Notes: a model not told the origin generated them from the sequence alone. A DNA stretch of 64,000 nucleotides from Nocardioides pantholopis (GCF_003710085.1 NZ_CP033324.1:1302001-1366000); one strand, 5' to 3'. Counted from the stretch's first letter, positions 34,445-44,422 are shown. A program made the numbers and translations.

Positions 34445-35415
34445 TGCGCGCCTTCGACCGCCCCCGCAGCGCGCTGGCCAAGCGCGAGCGTCGCTCCCGC
34501 GAGCGCCGGTGGCGCCCCGCGGGGGAGGGGGACGACCGGCGCAGCCGACCGCGCACCTCGGTGGTCGTGGCGCTGGGGCTGGCCTGCGCCACGCTGATCA
34601 CGCTGGACCACCAGGGTGGCGAGGACTCCCCGATGGAGCCCGCCCGCCAGGTGCTCGGCGAGGTCCTGGGGCCGGTGGAGGCCGCGACGACCGGCGCGCT
34701 GCGCCCGTTCGTGGCCGTGCCGACCTGGTTCCGCAGCCACGACTCCCTGCGCGAGGACCTCACCGACCTCGAGGCCGAGAACGCCCGGCTGCGCTCCGAG
34801 CTCAGCACGGTGGACTACGACCGCAACCGCCTCGAGGAGTACGACGGACTCGTGGCCGCGGCGCGGGAGACCGGCCACTCCCTGGTCCCGGCGCGCATGG
34901 TCGCGCTCGGTCCGTCCCAGTCCTTCTCCCGCACGATCACCATCGACGCCGGGTCCGACGCCGGGCTGGACGCCGACATGACAGTGATCAACAACGACGG
35001 CCTGGTCGGGCGGGTGCTGCGGGTCAGCCGCACCACCGCCACCGTGCTGCTCGCGGTCGACGCCGACTCCACAGTCGGCGGCCGGATCGGCCGGAACCTC
35101 GAGATCGGCTTCCTGCGCGGGCGCGGCGGCATCGGCGACGACGCCCGGCTGGACCTCGAGCTCCTCGACGAGTCGGTGGTCCCGGCGAAGGGCGACGCGG
35201 TGGTCACCTGGGGCAGCAAGGTCGGTGCCCCCTACGTCTCGGGCATCCCGGTCGGCCGGGTCACGGCCGTCTACTCCAGCCTGCGCGACAGCTCCCAGCG
35301 CGCGGTCGTCGAGCCGTTCGTGGACTTCGGCTCCCTCGACGTGGTCGGTGTCGTCGTCCCCTCCGGCGCCGGCAGCGACCGGGCGGTCATCGAGGCCGAC
35401 GGGACCATCCAGTGA
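34444..35415 (+). CDS. mreC: Rod-shape protein MreC
   Basis: 323 aa. A short basic cytoplasmic N-terminus with one membrane helix (SVVVALGLACATLITL, residues about 39-55), a coiled coil (SLREDLTDLEAENARLRSEL) and then the double beta-barrel periplasmic-type domain (VVTWGSKVGAPYVSGIPVGRV is characteristic). It organises the elongasome by binding PBP2. ATG 34444 overlaps the mreB stop (TGATG); mreD overlaps its own stop. Confidence 0.95.
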   Translation: MRAFDRPRSALAKRERRSRERRWRPAGEGDDRRSRPRTSVVVALGLACATLITLDHQGGEDSPMEPARQVLGEVLGPVEAATTGALRPFVAVPTWFRSHDSLREDLTDLEAENARLRSELSTVDYDRNRLEEYDGLVAAARETGHSLVPARMVALGPSQSFSRTITIDAGSDAGLDADMTVINNDGLVGRVLRVSRTTATVLLAVDADSTVGGRIGRNLEIGFLRGRGGIGDDARLDLELLDESVVPAKGDAVVTWGSKVGAPYVSGIPVGRVTAVYSSLRDSSQRAVVEPFVDFGSLDVVGVVVPSGAGSDRAVIEADGTIQ

Positions 35416-35924
35416 GCGCGGCCCGCGGCCTGGTCGCCCTGGCGGCCGTCGTCGTCGCGCTGGTGCTCCAGGTGACGCTCTTCGCGCACCTGTCCTGGGC
35501 GGGCGTCGTCCCGAACCTGTGCCTGCTGGTCGTGGTCGGCGCCGGCCTGGTCCGCGGCGCGGAGTTCGCGATGGTGCTGGGTCTCGCGGCCGGGGTGCTG
35601 CTCGACCTCGCACCGCCGGCCGACCACGTGGCCGGCCGCTGGGCCCTCGCGCTGGTGGTCGTCGGGTACCTCGTCGGCCGGGTCCGCTCCGACGTACGCC
35701 CCACCGCGACGTCGGTCGTCGCCACCGTGGGGGTCGCGTCGTTCGTCGGCACCTCCGTCTTCGCGATCACCGGCGTGCTGCTGGGCGACCCCGGCCTGGG
35801 CGTCGGGCAGCTGCTCGAGGTCGTCGTGGTCGCGCTCGCCTGGGACGTGCTGCTGACGCCGTTCGTGCTGCCGCCGGTGATGCTCGTCTTCCGGCGCCTG
35901 GAGCCGCACGGGGTTGCGGCATGA
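35412..35924 (+). CDS. mreD: Rod-shape protein MreD
   Basis: 170 aa from GTG 35412. Five to six hydrophobic segments fill the protein: LVALAAVVVALVLQVTLFA, NLCLLVVVGAGLV, FAMVLGLAAGVLLDL, ALALVVVGYLVG, ATVGVASFVGTSVFAITG and LLEVVVVALAWDVLL. The motif GLAAGVLLDLAPPA is characteristic of MreD. GTGA overlap with mreC. Identification also rests on operon position. Confidence 0.92.
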   Translation: MSAARGLVALAAVVVALVLQVTLFAHLSWAGVVPNLCLLVVVGAGLVRGAEFAMVLGLAAGVLLDLAPPADHVAGRWALALVVVGYLVGRVRSDVRPTATSVVATVGVASFVGTSVFAITGVLLGDPGLGVGQLLEVVVVALAWDVLLTPFVLPPVMLVFRRLEPHGVAA

Positions 35925-35943
35925 CCCGCGGGAGGGTGCGCTG

Positions 35944-38124
35944 ATGGCGGCGACCGTCGAGGGTTCGCGCCGCAGCCGGCTGCGGCTCGTGGTGATCCAG
36001 GCCCTGGTGTTCTCGCTCTTCGCCACCCTGCTCGGGCGGCTCTACTTCATCCAGGTCGTCAGCGGCGAGCAGTACACCGCCCAGGCGGCCTCCCAGTCGG
36101 TCCGCGAGGTGGTGGTCCAGCCCGAGCGCGGGCTGATCGTCGACGACGTCGGCCGGCCGCTGGTCGCGAACCGGACCACCTGGGTGGTCTCCGTGGACCG
36201 GACCCTGCTGGAGAAGCTCGGCGAGCACCAGGCCGAGCGGCTGATCGCGCGGCTGGCCAAGGTCGTCGACGTGCGCCCCGCCGTGATCCGCCGCAAGCTC
36301 GTCAACTGCGGGCAGGAGGGCAGCGTGCCGGGCGTGTGCTGGAACGGCTCGCCCTACCAGCCGGTGCCCGTCGACACCGACGTCGACCAGCAGGTGGTGC
36401 TGCGGATCCTCGAGCAGCCCGAGGACTTCCCGGCAGTGGTCGCCGAGCAGCAGAGCGTGCGCAGCTACCCCTCGCCGTACGGCGTCAACCTCGCCCACGT
36501 GCTCGGCTACCTCAGCCCGGTCACCGAGGACGAGTTCGACCAGGCCCGCGAGGACGACGACCCGTCCCTCAACGGCGCCTCGGTGGTCGGACGCGCCGGG
36601 GTCGAGAAGCAGTACGACGCCTGGCTGCGCGGCATGCCGGGCTACAAGCGGGTCGCGGTGGACTCGATGGGGCGGGTCCGGGGTGACGACGGGGAGGTCC
36701 AGGCGGAGCCCGGTCACACGCTGGTCACCTCGATCGACGCGAAGGTCCAGTCGGTCGTGGAGCGGCAGCTGGCCGACACCATCGCCACCGCGCGCCGCAC
36801 CCACGACAAGGTCACCGGCAGGAACTACGTCGCCGACTCGGGCGCCGCGGTGGTGCTCGAGGCCGACACCGGGCGGGTGGTCGCGATGGCCAGCCAGCCG
36901 ACCTACGACCCCGAGGTGTGGGTGGGCGGCATCGGCAAGAAGCAGCTCGCCCGGCTGTACTCCGAGAAGGCCGGCACGCCGCTGCTCGGCCGAGCGACCC
37001 AGGGCCAGTTCGCGCCGGGGTCGACCTGGAAGCCGTTCATGGCGACCGGCGCGCTCACCAACGGCTACGGGCTGGACACCCGCCTGAACTGCTCCTCCTC
37101 GCTCCAGGTCGGCAACCGGGCGTTCAAGAACTACGAGTCCGGCGCCCACGGCTCGATCGGCTTCGACCGGGCCCTCGAGGTCTCGTGCAACACGTTCTTC
37201 TACCGGGTCGGGCTGGACTACTGGCAGCGGTTCGGCTCCGACGTCGCCGACGTCAAGGCCAAGGACCCGCTCGTCGCCGAGGCCAAGGAGTTCGGGTTCG
37301 GCAGCGAGTCCGGCATCGACCTGCCCGGCGAGGCCGCCGGCCGGATCGCCGACCGGACCTGGAAGCGCTCCTACTACGAGTCGATGAAGGACTACTACTG
37401 CGGGATCTCCCGGAAGCCGCAGGACGCGGACACCTCCGACTTCGTCTACACCTTCGCCCGCGAGTTCTGCGTCGAGGGCTTCGCCTACCGCGCCGGTGAC
37501 GCTGTCAACTTCGCGATCGGCCAGGGCGACACGATCGCCACCCCCCTCCAGGTGGCCCGGGCGTACGCCGCGCTCGCCAACGGCGGCACCCTGTACGCCC
37601 CCCGGGTCGCCAAGGCGGTCGTGGACCCGGCCGGTGCGGTGGTCCGCACGTTCAAGCCCAAGAAGGTCGGTCGCGTGGACGTGCCGAAGCGGGTGCTGAG
37701 CTACATCGACGAGGCCCTCAAGGGCGTCAGTACCCGGGGCACGATGGCGTGGCGGCTCGGCGGCTTCCCGCTGGACCAGGTGCAGATCCGGGCCAAGACC
37801 GGCTCGGCCGAGGTCTACGGCAAGCAGTCGACCTCCTGGGTCGCGTCCTACACCGAGGACTACGTCGTGGTGATGATGGTCAGCCAGGGCGGCACCGGCT
37901 CCGGCACCGTCGGCCCCGCGGTCCGCGCCATCTACGAGACCCTGTACGGCGTGCGCGGCGACCGGGCCGACCCCGCCAAGGCGGCGATCGTCGGCGTGAC
38001 CCCGCCGCGGGGGCTGCCGGTCTTCGCCCAGGACGGCTCGATCCTGCCGCCGGCCGCCCAGCGCGCCGGCGAGGAGAAGGCCGGCCAGCGCAAGGCCGGG
38101 CAGCGGAAGGGACGCGGTCGATGA
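35944..38124 (+). CDS. mrdA: Penicillin-binding protein 2 (class B transpeptidase)
   Basis: 726 aa from ATG 35944, with GGGAGGG eight bases before it. Elongasome transpeptidase, single N-terminal membrane anchor (LVVIQALVFSLFATLLGRLYF), PBP dimerisation domain with RGLIVDD, and the penicilloyl domain: active Ser360 in STWK, SCN at 414-416 and KTG at 618-620. Several Cys residues and an insert around 470-520 enlarge the catalytic domain relative to E. coli PBP2. The Lys/Arg-rich tail is short. It overlaps rodA by four bases. Confidence 0.96.
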   Translation: MAATVEGSRRSRLRLVVIQALVFSLFATLLGRLYFIQVVSGEQYTAQAASQSVREVVVQPERGLIVDDVGRPLVANRTTWVVSVDRTLLEKLGEHQAERLIARLAKVVDVRPAVIRRKLVNCGQEGSVPGVCWNGSPYQPVPVDTDVDQQVVLRILEQPEDFPAVVAEQQSVRSYPSPYGVNLAHVLGYLSPVTEDEFDQAREDDDPSLNGASVVGRAGVEKQYDAWLRGMPGYKRVAVDSMGRVRGDDGEVQAEPGHTLVTSIDAKVQSVVERQLADTIATARRTHDKVTGRNYVADSGAAVVLEADTGRVVAMASQPTYDPEVWVGGIGKKQLARLYSEKAGTPLLGRATQGQFAPGSTWKPFMATGALTNGYGLDTRLNCSSSLQVGNRAFKNYESGAHGSIGFDRALEVSCNTFFYRVGLDYWQRFGSDVADVKAKDPLVAEAKEFGFGSESGIDLPGEAAGRIADRTWKRSYYESMKDYYCGISRKPQDADTSDFVYTFAREFCVEGFAYRAGDAVNFAIGQGDTIATPLQVARAYAALANGGTLYAPRVAKAVVDPAGAVVRTFKPKKVGRVDVPKRVLSYIDEALKGVSTRGTMAWRLGGFPLDQVQIRAKTGSAEVYGKQSTSWVASYTEDYVVVMMVSQGGTGSGTVGPAVRAIYETLYGVRGDRADPAKAAIVGVTPPRGLPVFAQDGSILPPAAQRAGEEKAGQRKAGQRKGRGR

Positions 38125-39329
38125 GCACCCTGCGCGGCGCGCGGCCGCTGGCTCCGACGCGCTTCCAGGCGCCCCGCATCGACTGGTTCCTGATGGCGGC
38201 CGTCGTGGCCCTGGTGGTGCTCGGCACGCTGCTGGTGTGGTCGGCGACGTCGGCCCGCAGCGACCTCACCGGCGGCGACTCCACGGCGTACGTGCGCAAG
38301 CAGCTGGTGAACGTGGCGATCGGCGTGGTCCTGATGATCGCGGTGACGGCCGCGGAGCACCGGTGGGTCCGGATGCTGGCGCCGGCGGTCTACCTGATCT
38401 CGGTGCTCGGCCTGGTCCTGGTGCTCACGATGGGCACGGTCCTGAACGGCTCACAGTCCTGGCTGGTGCTGGGCGGGATGTCGATCCAGCCCTCGGAGTT
38501 CGCCAAGCTCGCGGTCGTCGTGGCGATGGCGCTCGTGGTCGCGGAGCGGGCGGCGGGACGCTGGCGGGCCGAGGTCGGACTGGTCGACGTCGTGCTGATG
38601 CTGCTGGTCGCCGCGGTCCCGGCGGCGCTGATCCTGCTCCAGCCCGACCTCGGCACGATGCTGGTGCTCGCCGCGACGGTCTTCGGGGTGCTCGCGATCG
38701 CCGGCGCCCCGCGGCGCTGGCTGGCGCTGCTGGCCGGCGCGGCGGTCCTGGGCGCGACCGCGGCGGTCCTGGGCGGCGTGCTCAAGGACTACCAGGTCGA
38801 CCGGTTCATGGCGTTCACCAACCCCGACCTCGATCCCCGGGGCGCGGGCTACAACGTCGAGCAGGCACGCATCGCGGTCGGCAACGGCGGCCTCTTCGGG
38901 CAGGGCCTCTTCGACGGCTCGCAGACCCGGGCCGGGTTCGTGCCCGAGCAGCACACCGACTTCATCTTCACGGTCGCGGGGGAGGAGCTCGGCCTGGTCG
39001 GCGCGGGCGTGCTGATCGCGCTGCTCGGCATCGTGCTGTGGCGCGCGCTGGTCATCGCCTACCGCGCCGAGGACGTCTTCGGCCGGGTCGCGGCCGCGGG
39101 CATCGCCTGCTGGTTCGGCTTCCAGGCCTTCCAGAACATCGGGATGTGCCTGGGCATCATGCCGGTCACCGGCGTCCCGCTGCCGCTGGTCTCCTACGGC
39201 GGCAGCTCGATGTTCGCGAGCCTGCTCGCGGTCGGACTGCTGCAGAACATCCACCTGCGCACCGCCACCCCGGCGCCCACCCGCTACGTGATGCCGGTCC
39301 GGCCGGCGCGGGTGCCGACCGGGCGCTGA
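38121..39329 (+). CDS. rodA: SEDS glycosyltransferase RodA
   Basis: 402 aa with about ten membrane helices. Peptidoglycan polymerase of the elongasome, partner of PBP2. SEDS signatures: GSQSWLVLGGMSIQPSEFAKL, LLQPDLGTMLVL, VPEQHTDFIFTVAGEELGLVG (with the catalytic Asp region) and GVPLPLVSYGGSSM. ATG 38121 overlaps the mrdA stop (ATGA). It ends the mre operon; the convergent antiporter gene stops two bases later. Confidence 0.95.
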   Translation: MSTLRGARPLAPTRFQAPRIDWFLMAAVVALVVLGTLLVWSATSARSDLTGGDSTAYVRKQLVNVAIGVVLMIAVTAAEHRWVRMLAPAVYLISVLGLVLVLTMGTVLNGSQSWLVLGGMSIQPSEFAKLAVVVAMALVVAERAAGRWRAEVGLVDVVLMLLVAAVPAALILLQPDLGTMLVLAATVFGVLAIAGAPRRWLALLAGAAVLGATAAVLGGVLKDYQVDRFMAFTNPDLDPRGAGYNVEQARIAVGNGGLFGQGLFDGSQTRAGFVPEQHTDFIFTVAGEELGLVGAGVLIALLGIVLWRALVIAYRAEDVFGRVAAAGIACWFGFQAFQNIGMCLGIMPVTGVPLPLVSYGGSSMFASLLAVGLLQNIHLRTATPAPTRYVMPVRPARVPTGR

Positions 39330-39331
39330 GC

Positions 39332-40456
39332 TCAGGGCTTGACGGACAGGAACAGGAACGCCGCCAGCAGGGTCAGGTGGATGACGCCCTGCTGGGCCTT
39401 GGCGCGGCCCTGGGCGACGGTGAGCACCGAGACCACGACCGTGATCGCGAGCAGCACCATCTGGGTCGGCTCGAGGCCGAGCACCAGTGGTCCGTCCAGC
39501 CAGATCGAGGCGATGGCGATGGTCGGGATCGTCAGGCCGATCGAGGCCATGGCGGAGCCGTAGCCGAGGTTCAGGCTGGTCTGCACCCGGTCCCGACGGG
39601 CGTTGCGGATCGCCGAGATCGACTCCGGGGCGAGCACCAGGAGCGCGATCACGACGCCGACGACGGCGTACGGGAACCCGAGGCTGCGCACGGCGTCCTC
39701 GATGGTGGGGGAGAGCATCTTGGCCAGGCCCACCACGGAGACCAGGGCGGCGGTCAGCAGGCCCAGGCTCAGCCAGGCCTCCCGGCCCGACGGCGGATCG
39801 GCGTGACCGTCGCCGTCCTCGTCGCCGAGCAGTCCGGTCATCGAGCCGTACTCGTCGCTGGACACCGGGACGAAGAAGTCGCGGTGCCGGACGGTCTGGG
39901 TGAAGACGAACCCGGCGTAGAGCACCAGCGAGGCGACGGCGGCGAAGGCGAGCTGCGAGGGCGAGTACTCCAGGCCGGCCCCGGAGGTGGTGAACGAGGG
40001 AAGGACCAGCGTCAGGCTGGCCAGGGCGACGACAGTGGTGAGCGCCGAGCCGGTGCCCGAGGGGTTGAAGCTGACCAGGTGGTGCTTGAGGGCGCCGACG
40101 AGCAGCGAGATGCCGACGATCCCGTTGAGGGTGATCATGACGGCCGCGAAGACCGTGTCCCGGGCGTAGGTGCTGGCTCCGTCGCCGCCGCTGGTCATCA
40201 GCATCACGATCAGGCCCACCTCGATGACGGTCACCGCCACCGCGAGGATCAGCGACCCGAAGGGCTCGCCGACCCGGTGCGCGACCACCTCGGCGTGGTG
40301 GACCGCGGCGATGATGCCGCCGACCAGCCCGAGGGCGATGAGCACCAGGACCAGCCAGTGCTCGTGGTTGGCCCAGGTGGCCGCGAGCAGCACCACGGTG
40401 GCGAGGGGGACGGCCACGGTCCACTGGAAGGGACCGCGGACGTCCGTGGAGCTCAT
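39332..40456 (-). CDS. ChaA-type calcium/proton (cation) antiporter
   Basis: 374 aa from ATG 40456, with TAGGTT seven bases before it on the minus strand. Eleven or so membrane helices in two homologous halves. The CaCA-family alpha repeats are EPFGSLILAVAVTVIEVGLI near residue 65 and LAPESISAIRNARRDRVQTSLNLG near 285, each with the essential acid residue. A soluble acidic loop (SSDEYGSMTGLLGDEDGDGHAD) links the halves and could bind cations. The gene exchanges Ca2+ or Na+/K+ for protons; ion choice is not visible in the sequence. Confidence 0.88.
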   Translation of the reverse strand: MSSTDVRGPFQWTVAVPLATVVLLAATWANHEHWLVLVLIALGLVGGIIAAVHHAEVVAHRVGEPFGSLILAVAVTVIEVGLIVMLMTSGGDGASTYARDTVFAAVMITLNGIVGISLLVGALKHHLVSFNPSGTGSALTTVVALASLTLVLPSFTTSGAGLEYSPSQLAFAAVASLVLYAGFVFTQTVRHRDFFVPVSSDEYGSMTGLLGDEDGDGHADPPSGREAWLSLGLLTAALVSVVGLAKMLSPTIEDAVRSLGFPYAVVGVVIALLVLAPESISAIRNARRDRVQTSLNLGYGSAMASIGLTIPTIAIASIWLDGPLVLGLEPTQMVLLAITVVVSVLTVAQGRAKAQQGVIHLTLLAAFLFLSVKP

Positions 40457-40523
40457 GGGCCCGAACCTATCGGGCACCCACCCACCCGCCGACGGCCGCG
40501 TCACGGTTCGCCCCGGACAGCGA

Positions 40524-40555
40524 TCGGCCCGCCCGGGTGCTCCCGGGCGGGCCGA
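40524..40555. terminator. Terminator downstream of the Lys-rich secreted protein gene
   Basis: TCGGCCCGCCCGGG with its perfect complement around TGCT, just past the stop of the minus-strand gene at 40574 and upstream of the antiporter start region. Confidence 0.75.
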
Positions 40556-40573
40556 CCAGATGTCAGACGGGCG

Positions 40574-42151
40574 TCAGTTCTTCTTCTTGCCCTTGTTCTT
40601 GGCCTTGCTCTTCTTGCCCTTCTTGCCAGCGGGCTTCTTGCCGGACTTCTTGCCCTTCTTGCCGGCCTTGTCCTTCTTGCCGGCCTTGTCCTTCTTGCCG
40701 GACTTCTTCCCGGCCTTCTTCGCCAGGGCCTTCTTCACCTTGACGGTGGTCGAGCCGCTGACCAGCTCGCCACGCGCGTCGGTGGCCGTCACGGTGACCG
40801 TGAGCTTGCCGGGCTTCTTGGCCACGCGCTTCCAGAGCTTCGTGGACAGCTTCAGCGTCTTCGCGGTGCCGACCGTGCGCTTGCCGACCTTCCACGCATA
40901 GGTGGTCGTGGTGTTGGTCTGGCGGTTCCAGGTGCCCGCGGTGACGCTCAGCTTCTTGCCCTTGGCGAGCTTGCCCTTGACGGCCGGCTTCTCGACGGCG
41001 CGCAGGGTGTTGGTCAGCGTGATGGTCCCGGCCGAGGTGGACGCGGCCGAGGAGACCCGCAGGGTCTTGGCGGTGGCCAGCGAGGTGCCGCCGCCGTAGT
41101 AGCCGGCGACGAAGCCGAAGTAGTCCATGTTGTCCACGCACGTGGCGCAGTCACTGGCGTCCTCCGAGACGGTCGTGAACCGGTGACCGTCGGCGCGCAC
41201 GGAGTAGACGCCCGGGTCGGCGTCGATGCTGAAGTATCCGGCCGCGTCGGTGCTGCCCCAGCCGGCCGCGTTCCCGTCCGCGTCGAGCAGGGTGACGTTG
41301 GCGCCCCAGTTCCCGCCGGCGGCGGGGAGCTTCACGGAGCCGGTGACGGAGCCGCGCTTGTCCAGCGCCATCGTCGGGGCGACGGCAGCGGCGGGTGCGC
41401 CGTACGCGGCCACCGGGACGGCGCTCGCGCGGGACTTCGCCCGCGTGTTGCCCGACCACTCCGCGAGGTGGCCGTTCACCCAGGCCTGCAGCCGCACCGA
41501 GCCGGTGACGTTGCTCCGGGCGTACTGGGTCGGCGTCGACCAGTCGGCCGGGTCCTCGACCTGGAAGTAGTAGCGCCCGTCCGTGAGGGTCCGGGTGAAG
41601 TCGACCGAACGGCCGGCGGCGTCGTACGCCGTGACCCCGGCCCCGGCCAGCGGCACACCGGCGGCGTCGGTGACCAGTCCGGAGAGAGCCACGTTCGCGG
41701 TCGGCGGGGCCAGGGTCTCGGCGACGAGGGCGACGGTGGGCGCCGAGGTGTTGGCGCCCAGGGTCACCGCTGCGGTCACGGGCGCCGCCGTGACGTATCC
41801 GTAGGCGCCGGCCTCGAGGATCCAGCGGCCTGCGCGGCCGGACCGCGTCTGACCCTCGATGGTGTCGCGACGGAGGGACACGACGTAGCGCCCGGCGCGG
41901 TCGGTGCTGGCCTCGGTGATGATCTCGGTGTCGAAGCAGCCGTTCGCGTCGGCGATGTCGGCGCCGTCGTTGACGAGGTCGCACCACAGCACGTCCACGT
42001 AGGCGCTGGGCAGGGCACGGCCCGCCGAGTCGGTGACCGTGCCGATCACGTATCCGGCGTCGCTGTCGGCGTGAGCCGGGATCCCGCTGCTGGGAACCAT
42101 CAGCGCGAGCGCCGTGGCGGCCACGAGTGGGAGGAACTTCCTGCTCTGCAT
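40574..42151 (-). CDS. Secreted protein with carboxypeptidase-regulatory-like domains and Lys-rich tail
   Basis: 525 aa. Signal peptide 1-29 (cleavage near HADSDA). Three beta-sandwich modules of the carboxypeptidase-regulatory type follow: YVIGTVTDSAGRALPSAYV, VALSGLVTDAAGVPLAGAG and VTGSVKLPAAGGNWGANVTLL. A possible disulfide pair lies in DCATCVDNMD. An Ig-like tail (AVKGKLAKGKKLSVTAGTWN to TVTATDARG) is followed by 60 residues of KKxGKKxKAGKK repeats. The Lys tail should bind anionic wall polymers or DNA. RBS GAAAGGAAAG precedes ATG 42151. Function unknown; surface adhesin-like role inferred. Confidence 0.82.
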   Translation of the reverse strand: MQSRKFLPLVAATALALMVPSSGIPAHADSDAGYVIGTVTDSAGRALPSAYVDVLWCDLVNDGADIADANGCFDTEIITEASTDRAGRYVVSLRRDTIEGQTRSGRAGRWILEAGAYGYVTAAPVTAAVTLGANTSAPTVALVAETLAPPTANVALSGLVTDAAGVPLAGAGVTAYDAAGRSVDFTRTLTDGRYYFQVEDPADWSTPTQYARSNVTGSVRLQAWVNGHLAEWSGNTRAKSRASAVPVAAYGAPAAAVAPTMALDKRGSVTGSVKLPAAGGNWGANVTLLDADGNAAGWGSTDAAGYFSIDADPGVYSVRADGHRFTTVSEDASDCATCVDNMDYFGFVAGYYGGGTSLATAKTLRVSSAASTSAGTITLTNTLRAVEKPAVKGKLAKGKKLSVTAGTWNRQTNTTTTYAWKVGKRTVGTAKTLKLSTKLWKRVAKKPGKLTVTVTATDARGELVSGSTTVKVKKALAKKAGKKSGKKDKAGKKDKAGKKGKKSGKKPAGKKGKKSKAKNKGKKKN

Positions 42152-42391
42152 ACAGCTTTCCTTTCAGAGGTGTCAGGTCCGCGGTCCGGACTCGTGACCG
42201 CGCAATCGTTACCGTCCACGGCTCCGCTGGGACGGGATTCGCGGAGGTGGGACCGCCGGACTAGTCATCCGGAGCGATCGGGGTGAGGCACCCGGTCAGC
42301 CACCGGCGCGGGCAGCGGGGGCGCCGGATTCAGCCCGGTGCCTGCGTCGGCCGTAGGCTGGAGTCCCCGAAGAACAACAGTGAGGTGCCTG

Positions 42392-44371
42392 ATGTCCGCC
42401 GCCGTGCCCGAGAGCGTCTTCCCCCGGCTCGAGCCCCGGCTCCCGTCGGTCTCGAAGCCGATCCAGTACGTCGGCGGCGAGCTCAACTCGACCGTCAAGG
42501 ACTGGAACTGCGGCGACGCGACCGCGGAGGGCGAGACCGTCCGCTGGGCGCTGATGTACCCCGACGCCTACGAGGTCGGGCTGCCCAACCAGGGCGTGCA
42601 GATCCTCTACGAAGTCCTCAACGAGCGCGACTGGATCCTCGCCGAGCGCACCTACGCCGTCTGGCCGGACATGGAGAAGGTGCTGCGCGAGGGTGACGAG
42701 CAGGGCCCGATCCCGCAGTTCACCGTCGACGCGCACCGTCCGGTCGGCGCCTTCGACGTCTTCGGCCTGAGCTTCTCCACCGAGCTCGGCTACACCAACA
42801 TGCTCAACGCCCTCGACCTGGCGGGCATCCCGCTGCACGCGGTGGACCGCGGCGAGGACGACCCGGTCGTGCTCGCCGGCGGCCACGCGGCGTTCAACCC
42901 GGAGCCGATCGCGGACTTCCTCGACGCCGCCGTCCTCGGCGACGGCGAGGAGGTCGTGCTGGCGATCTCCGAGGTCGTGCGCGAGTGGAAGGCCGAGGGC
43001 CGACCCGGTGGGCGCGACGAGCTGCTGCGCCGGCTCGCGGTCAGCGGCGGCGTCTACGTGCCCAAGTTCTACGACGTGACGTACGCCGAGGACGGCACCA
43101 TCGAGGCAGTCGTCCCCAACCGCCCGGGCATCCCGTTCCGGGTCCGCAAGCACACGCTGATGGATCTCGACGCCTGGCCGTACCCGCGCAAGCCGCTGGT
43201 GCCGCTGGCCGAGACCGTGCACGAGCGGTTCAGCGTCGAGATCTTCCGCGGCTGCACCCGCGGCTGCCGGTTCTGCCAGGCCGGGATGATCACCCGCCCG
43301 GTGCGCGAGCGCTCGATCGAGACGATCGGCGACATGGTCGAGAACGGCATCCGCTCCACCGGCTTCGAGGAGGTCGGGCTGCTCTCGCTCTCCAGCGCCG
43401 ACCACACCGAGATCGGCGAGGTCGCCAAGGGGCTGGCCGACCGCTACGACGGCTCGAACGTCTCGCTGTCGCTGCCGAGCACCCGCGTGGACGCCTTCAA
43501 CATCACCCTCGCCAACGAGTTCTCCCGCAACGGCCGCCGCTCGGGGCTGACCTTCGCCCCGGAGGGCGGCTCGGAGCGGATGCGCAAGGTGATCAACAAG
43601 ATGGTCACCGAGGAGGACCTGATCCGCACGGTCGCCACGGCGTACTCCCACGGCTGGCGCCAGGTGAAGCTGTACTTCATGGTCGGCCTGCCGACCGAGA
43701 CCGACGACGATGTTCTCCAGATCGCCGACCTGGCCCGCCGGGTGATCGCCAAGGGCCGGGAGGTCTCCGGGCGCAACGACGTGCGCTGCACCGTCTCGAT
43801 CGGCGGGTTCGTGCCGAAGCCGCACACGCCGTTCCAGTGGGCCGCGCAGCTGGACCACGAGACCACCGACCAGCGGCTGAAGAAGCTGCGGGACACGGTC
43901 CGCGAGGACAAGAAGTTCGGCCGCGCCATCGGGTTCCGCTACCACGACGGCAAGCCCGGGATCATCGAGGGACTCCTCTCCCGCGGCGACCGCCGGGTCG
44001 GCCGCATCATCGAGGCCGTGTGGAGCGGCGGCGGCCGGTTCGACGGCTGGAGCGAGCACTTCTCCTACGACCGCTGGACCGCCGCGGCCGACGCGGCGCT
44101 CGCGGGCACCGGCGTCGACCTGGGCTGGTACACCACCCGGGAGCGCGGCTACGACGAGGTGCTGCCCTGGGACCACCTGGACTCGGGACTCGACAAGGAC
44201 TGGCTCTGGTCGGACTGGGAGGACGCGCTCGCGGTCGCCGACGGCGCCGACGTCGAGGTCGAGGACTGCCGCTGGACGCCGTGCTACGACTGCGGCGTCT
44301 GCCCGGAGATGAACACCGAGATCCAGATCGGCCCCACCGGCAAGCAGCTGCTGCCGCTCAGCGTGGTCTGA
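42392..44371 (+). CDS. B12-binding-type radical SAM protein, TIGR03960 family
   Basis: 659 aa from ATG 42392 (GAGG seven bases upstream; TAGGCT at 42355-42360). The N-terminal domain (about 50-200) is a degenerate B12-binding fold with YPDAYEVGLPNQGVQIL and GGHAAFNPEPIADF. The radical SAM core has Cys288, Cys292 and Cys295 in FRGCTRGCRFCQAG. GGSERMRKVINKMV and FMVGLPTETDDDV are typical. A C-terminal Cys group (CRWTPCYDCGVCPEM) may hold a second cluster. The family is usually beside or fused to DUF2344; here that partner is at 58924. The reaction is unknown, perhaps tRNA or ribosome related. Confidence 0.9.
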   Translation: MSAAVPESVFPRLEPRLPSVSKPIQYVGGELNSTVKDWNCGDATAEGETVRWALMYPDAYEVGLPNQGVQILYEVLNERDWILAERTYAVWPDMEKVLREGDEQGPIPQFTVDAHRPVGAFDVFGLSFSTELGYTNMLNALDLAGIPLHAVDRGEDDPVVLAGGHAAFNPEPIADFLDAAVLGDGEEVVLAISEVVREWKAEGRPGGRDELLRRLAVSGGVYVPKFYDVTYAEDGTIEAVVPNRPGIPFRVRKHTLMDLDAWPYPRKPLVPLAETVHERFSVEIFRGCTRGCRFCQAGMITRPVRERSIETIGDMVENGIRSTGFEEVGLLSLSSADHTEIGEVAKGLADRYDGSNVSLSLPSTRVDAFNITLANEFSRNGRRSGLTFAPEGGSERMRKVINKMVTEEDLIRTVATAYSHGWRQVKLYFMVGLPTETDDDVLQIADLARRVIAKGREVSGRNDVRCTVSIGGFVPKPHTPFQWAAQLDHETTDQRLKKLRDTVREDKKFGRAIGFRYHDGKPGIIEGLLSRGDRRVGRIIEAVWSGGGRFDGWSEHFSYDRWTAAADAALAGTGVDLGWYTTRERGYDEVLPWDHLDSGLDKDWLWSDWEDALAVADGADVEVEDCRWTPCYDCGVCPEMNTEIQIGPTGKQLLPLSVV

Positions 44372-44404
44372 GGCCTGGTCGCCGGGGCGCTCGGGTCGCT
44401 CGGG

Positions 44405-44422
44405 TCCCCGGTCAACCGGGGA
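44405..44422 (+). terminator. Hairpin after the radical SAM gene
   Basis: CCCCGG-tcaa-CCGGGG extended by flanking pairs, 34 bases after the stop. Confidence 0.5.

Noticed and set aside
38237..42286. 1349-codon plus-strand frame across rodA, the antiporter and the secreted protein gene
   Set aside because: Runs through three genes with clear motifs in other frames; it has no family similarity and lacks start context.
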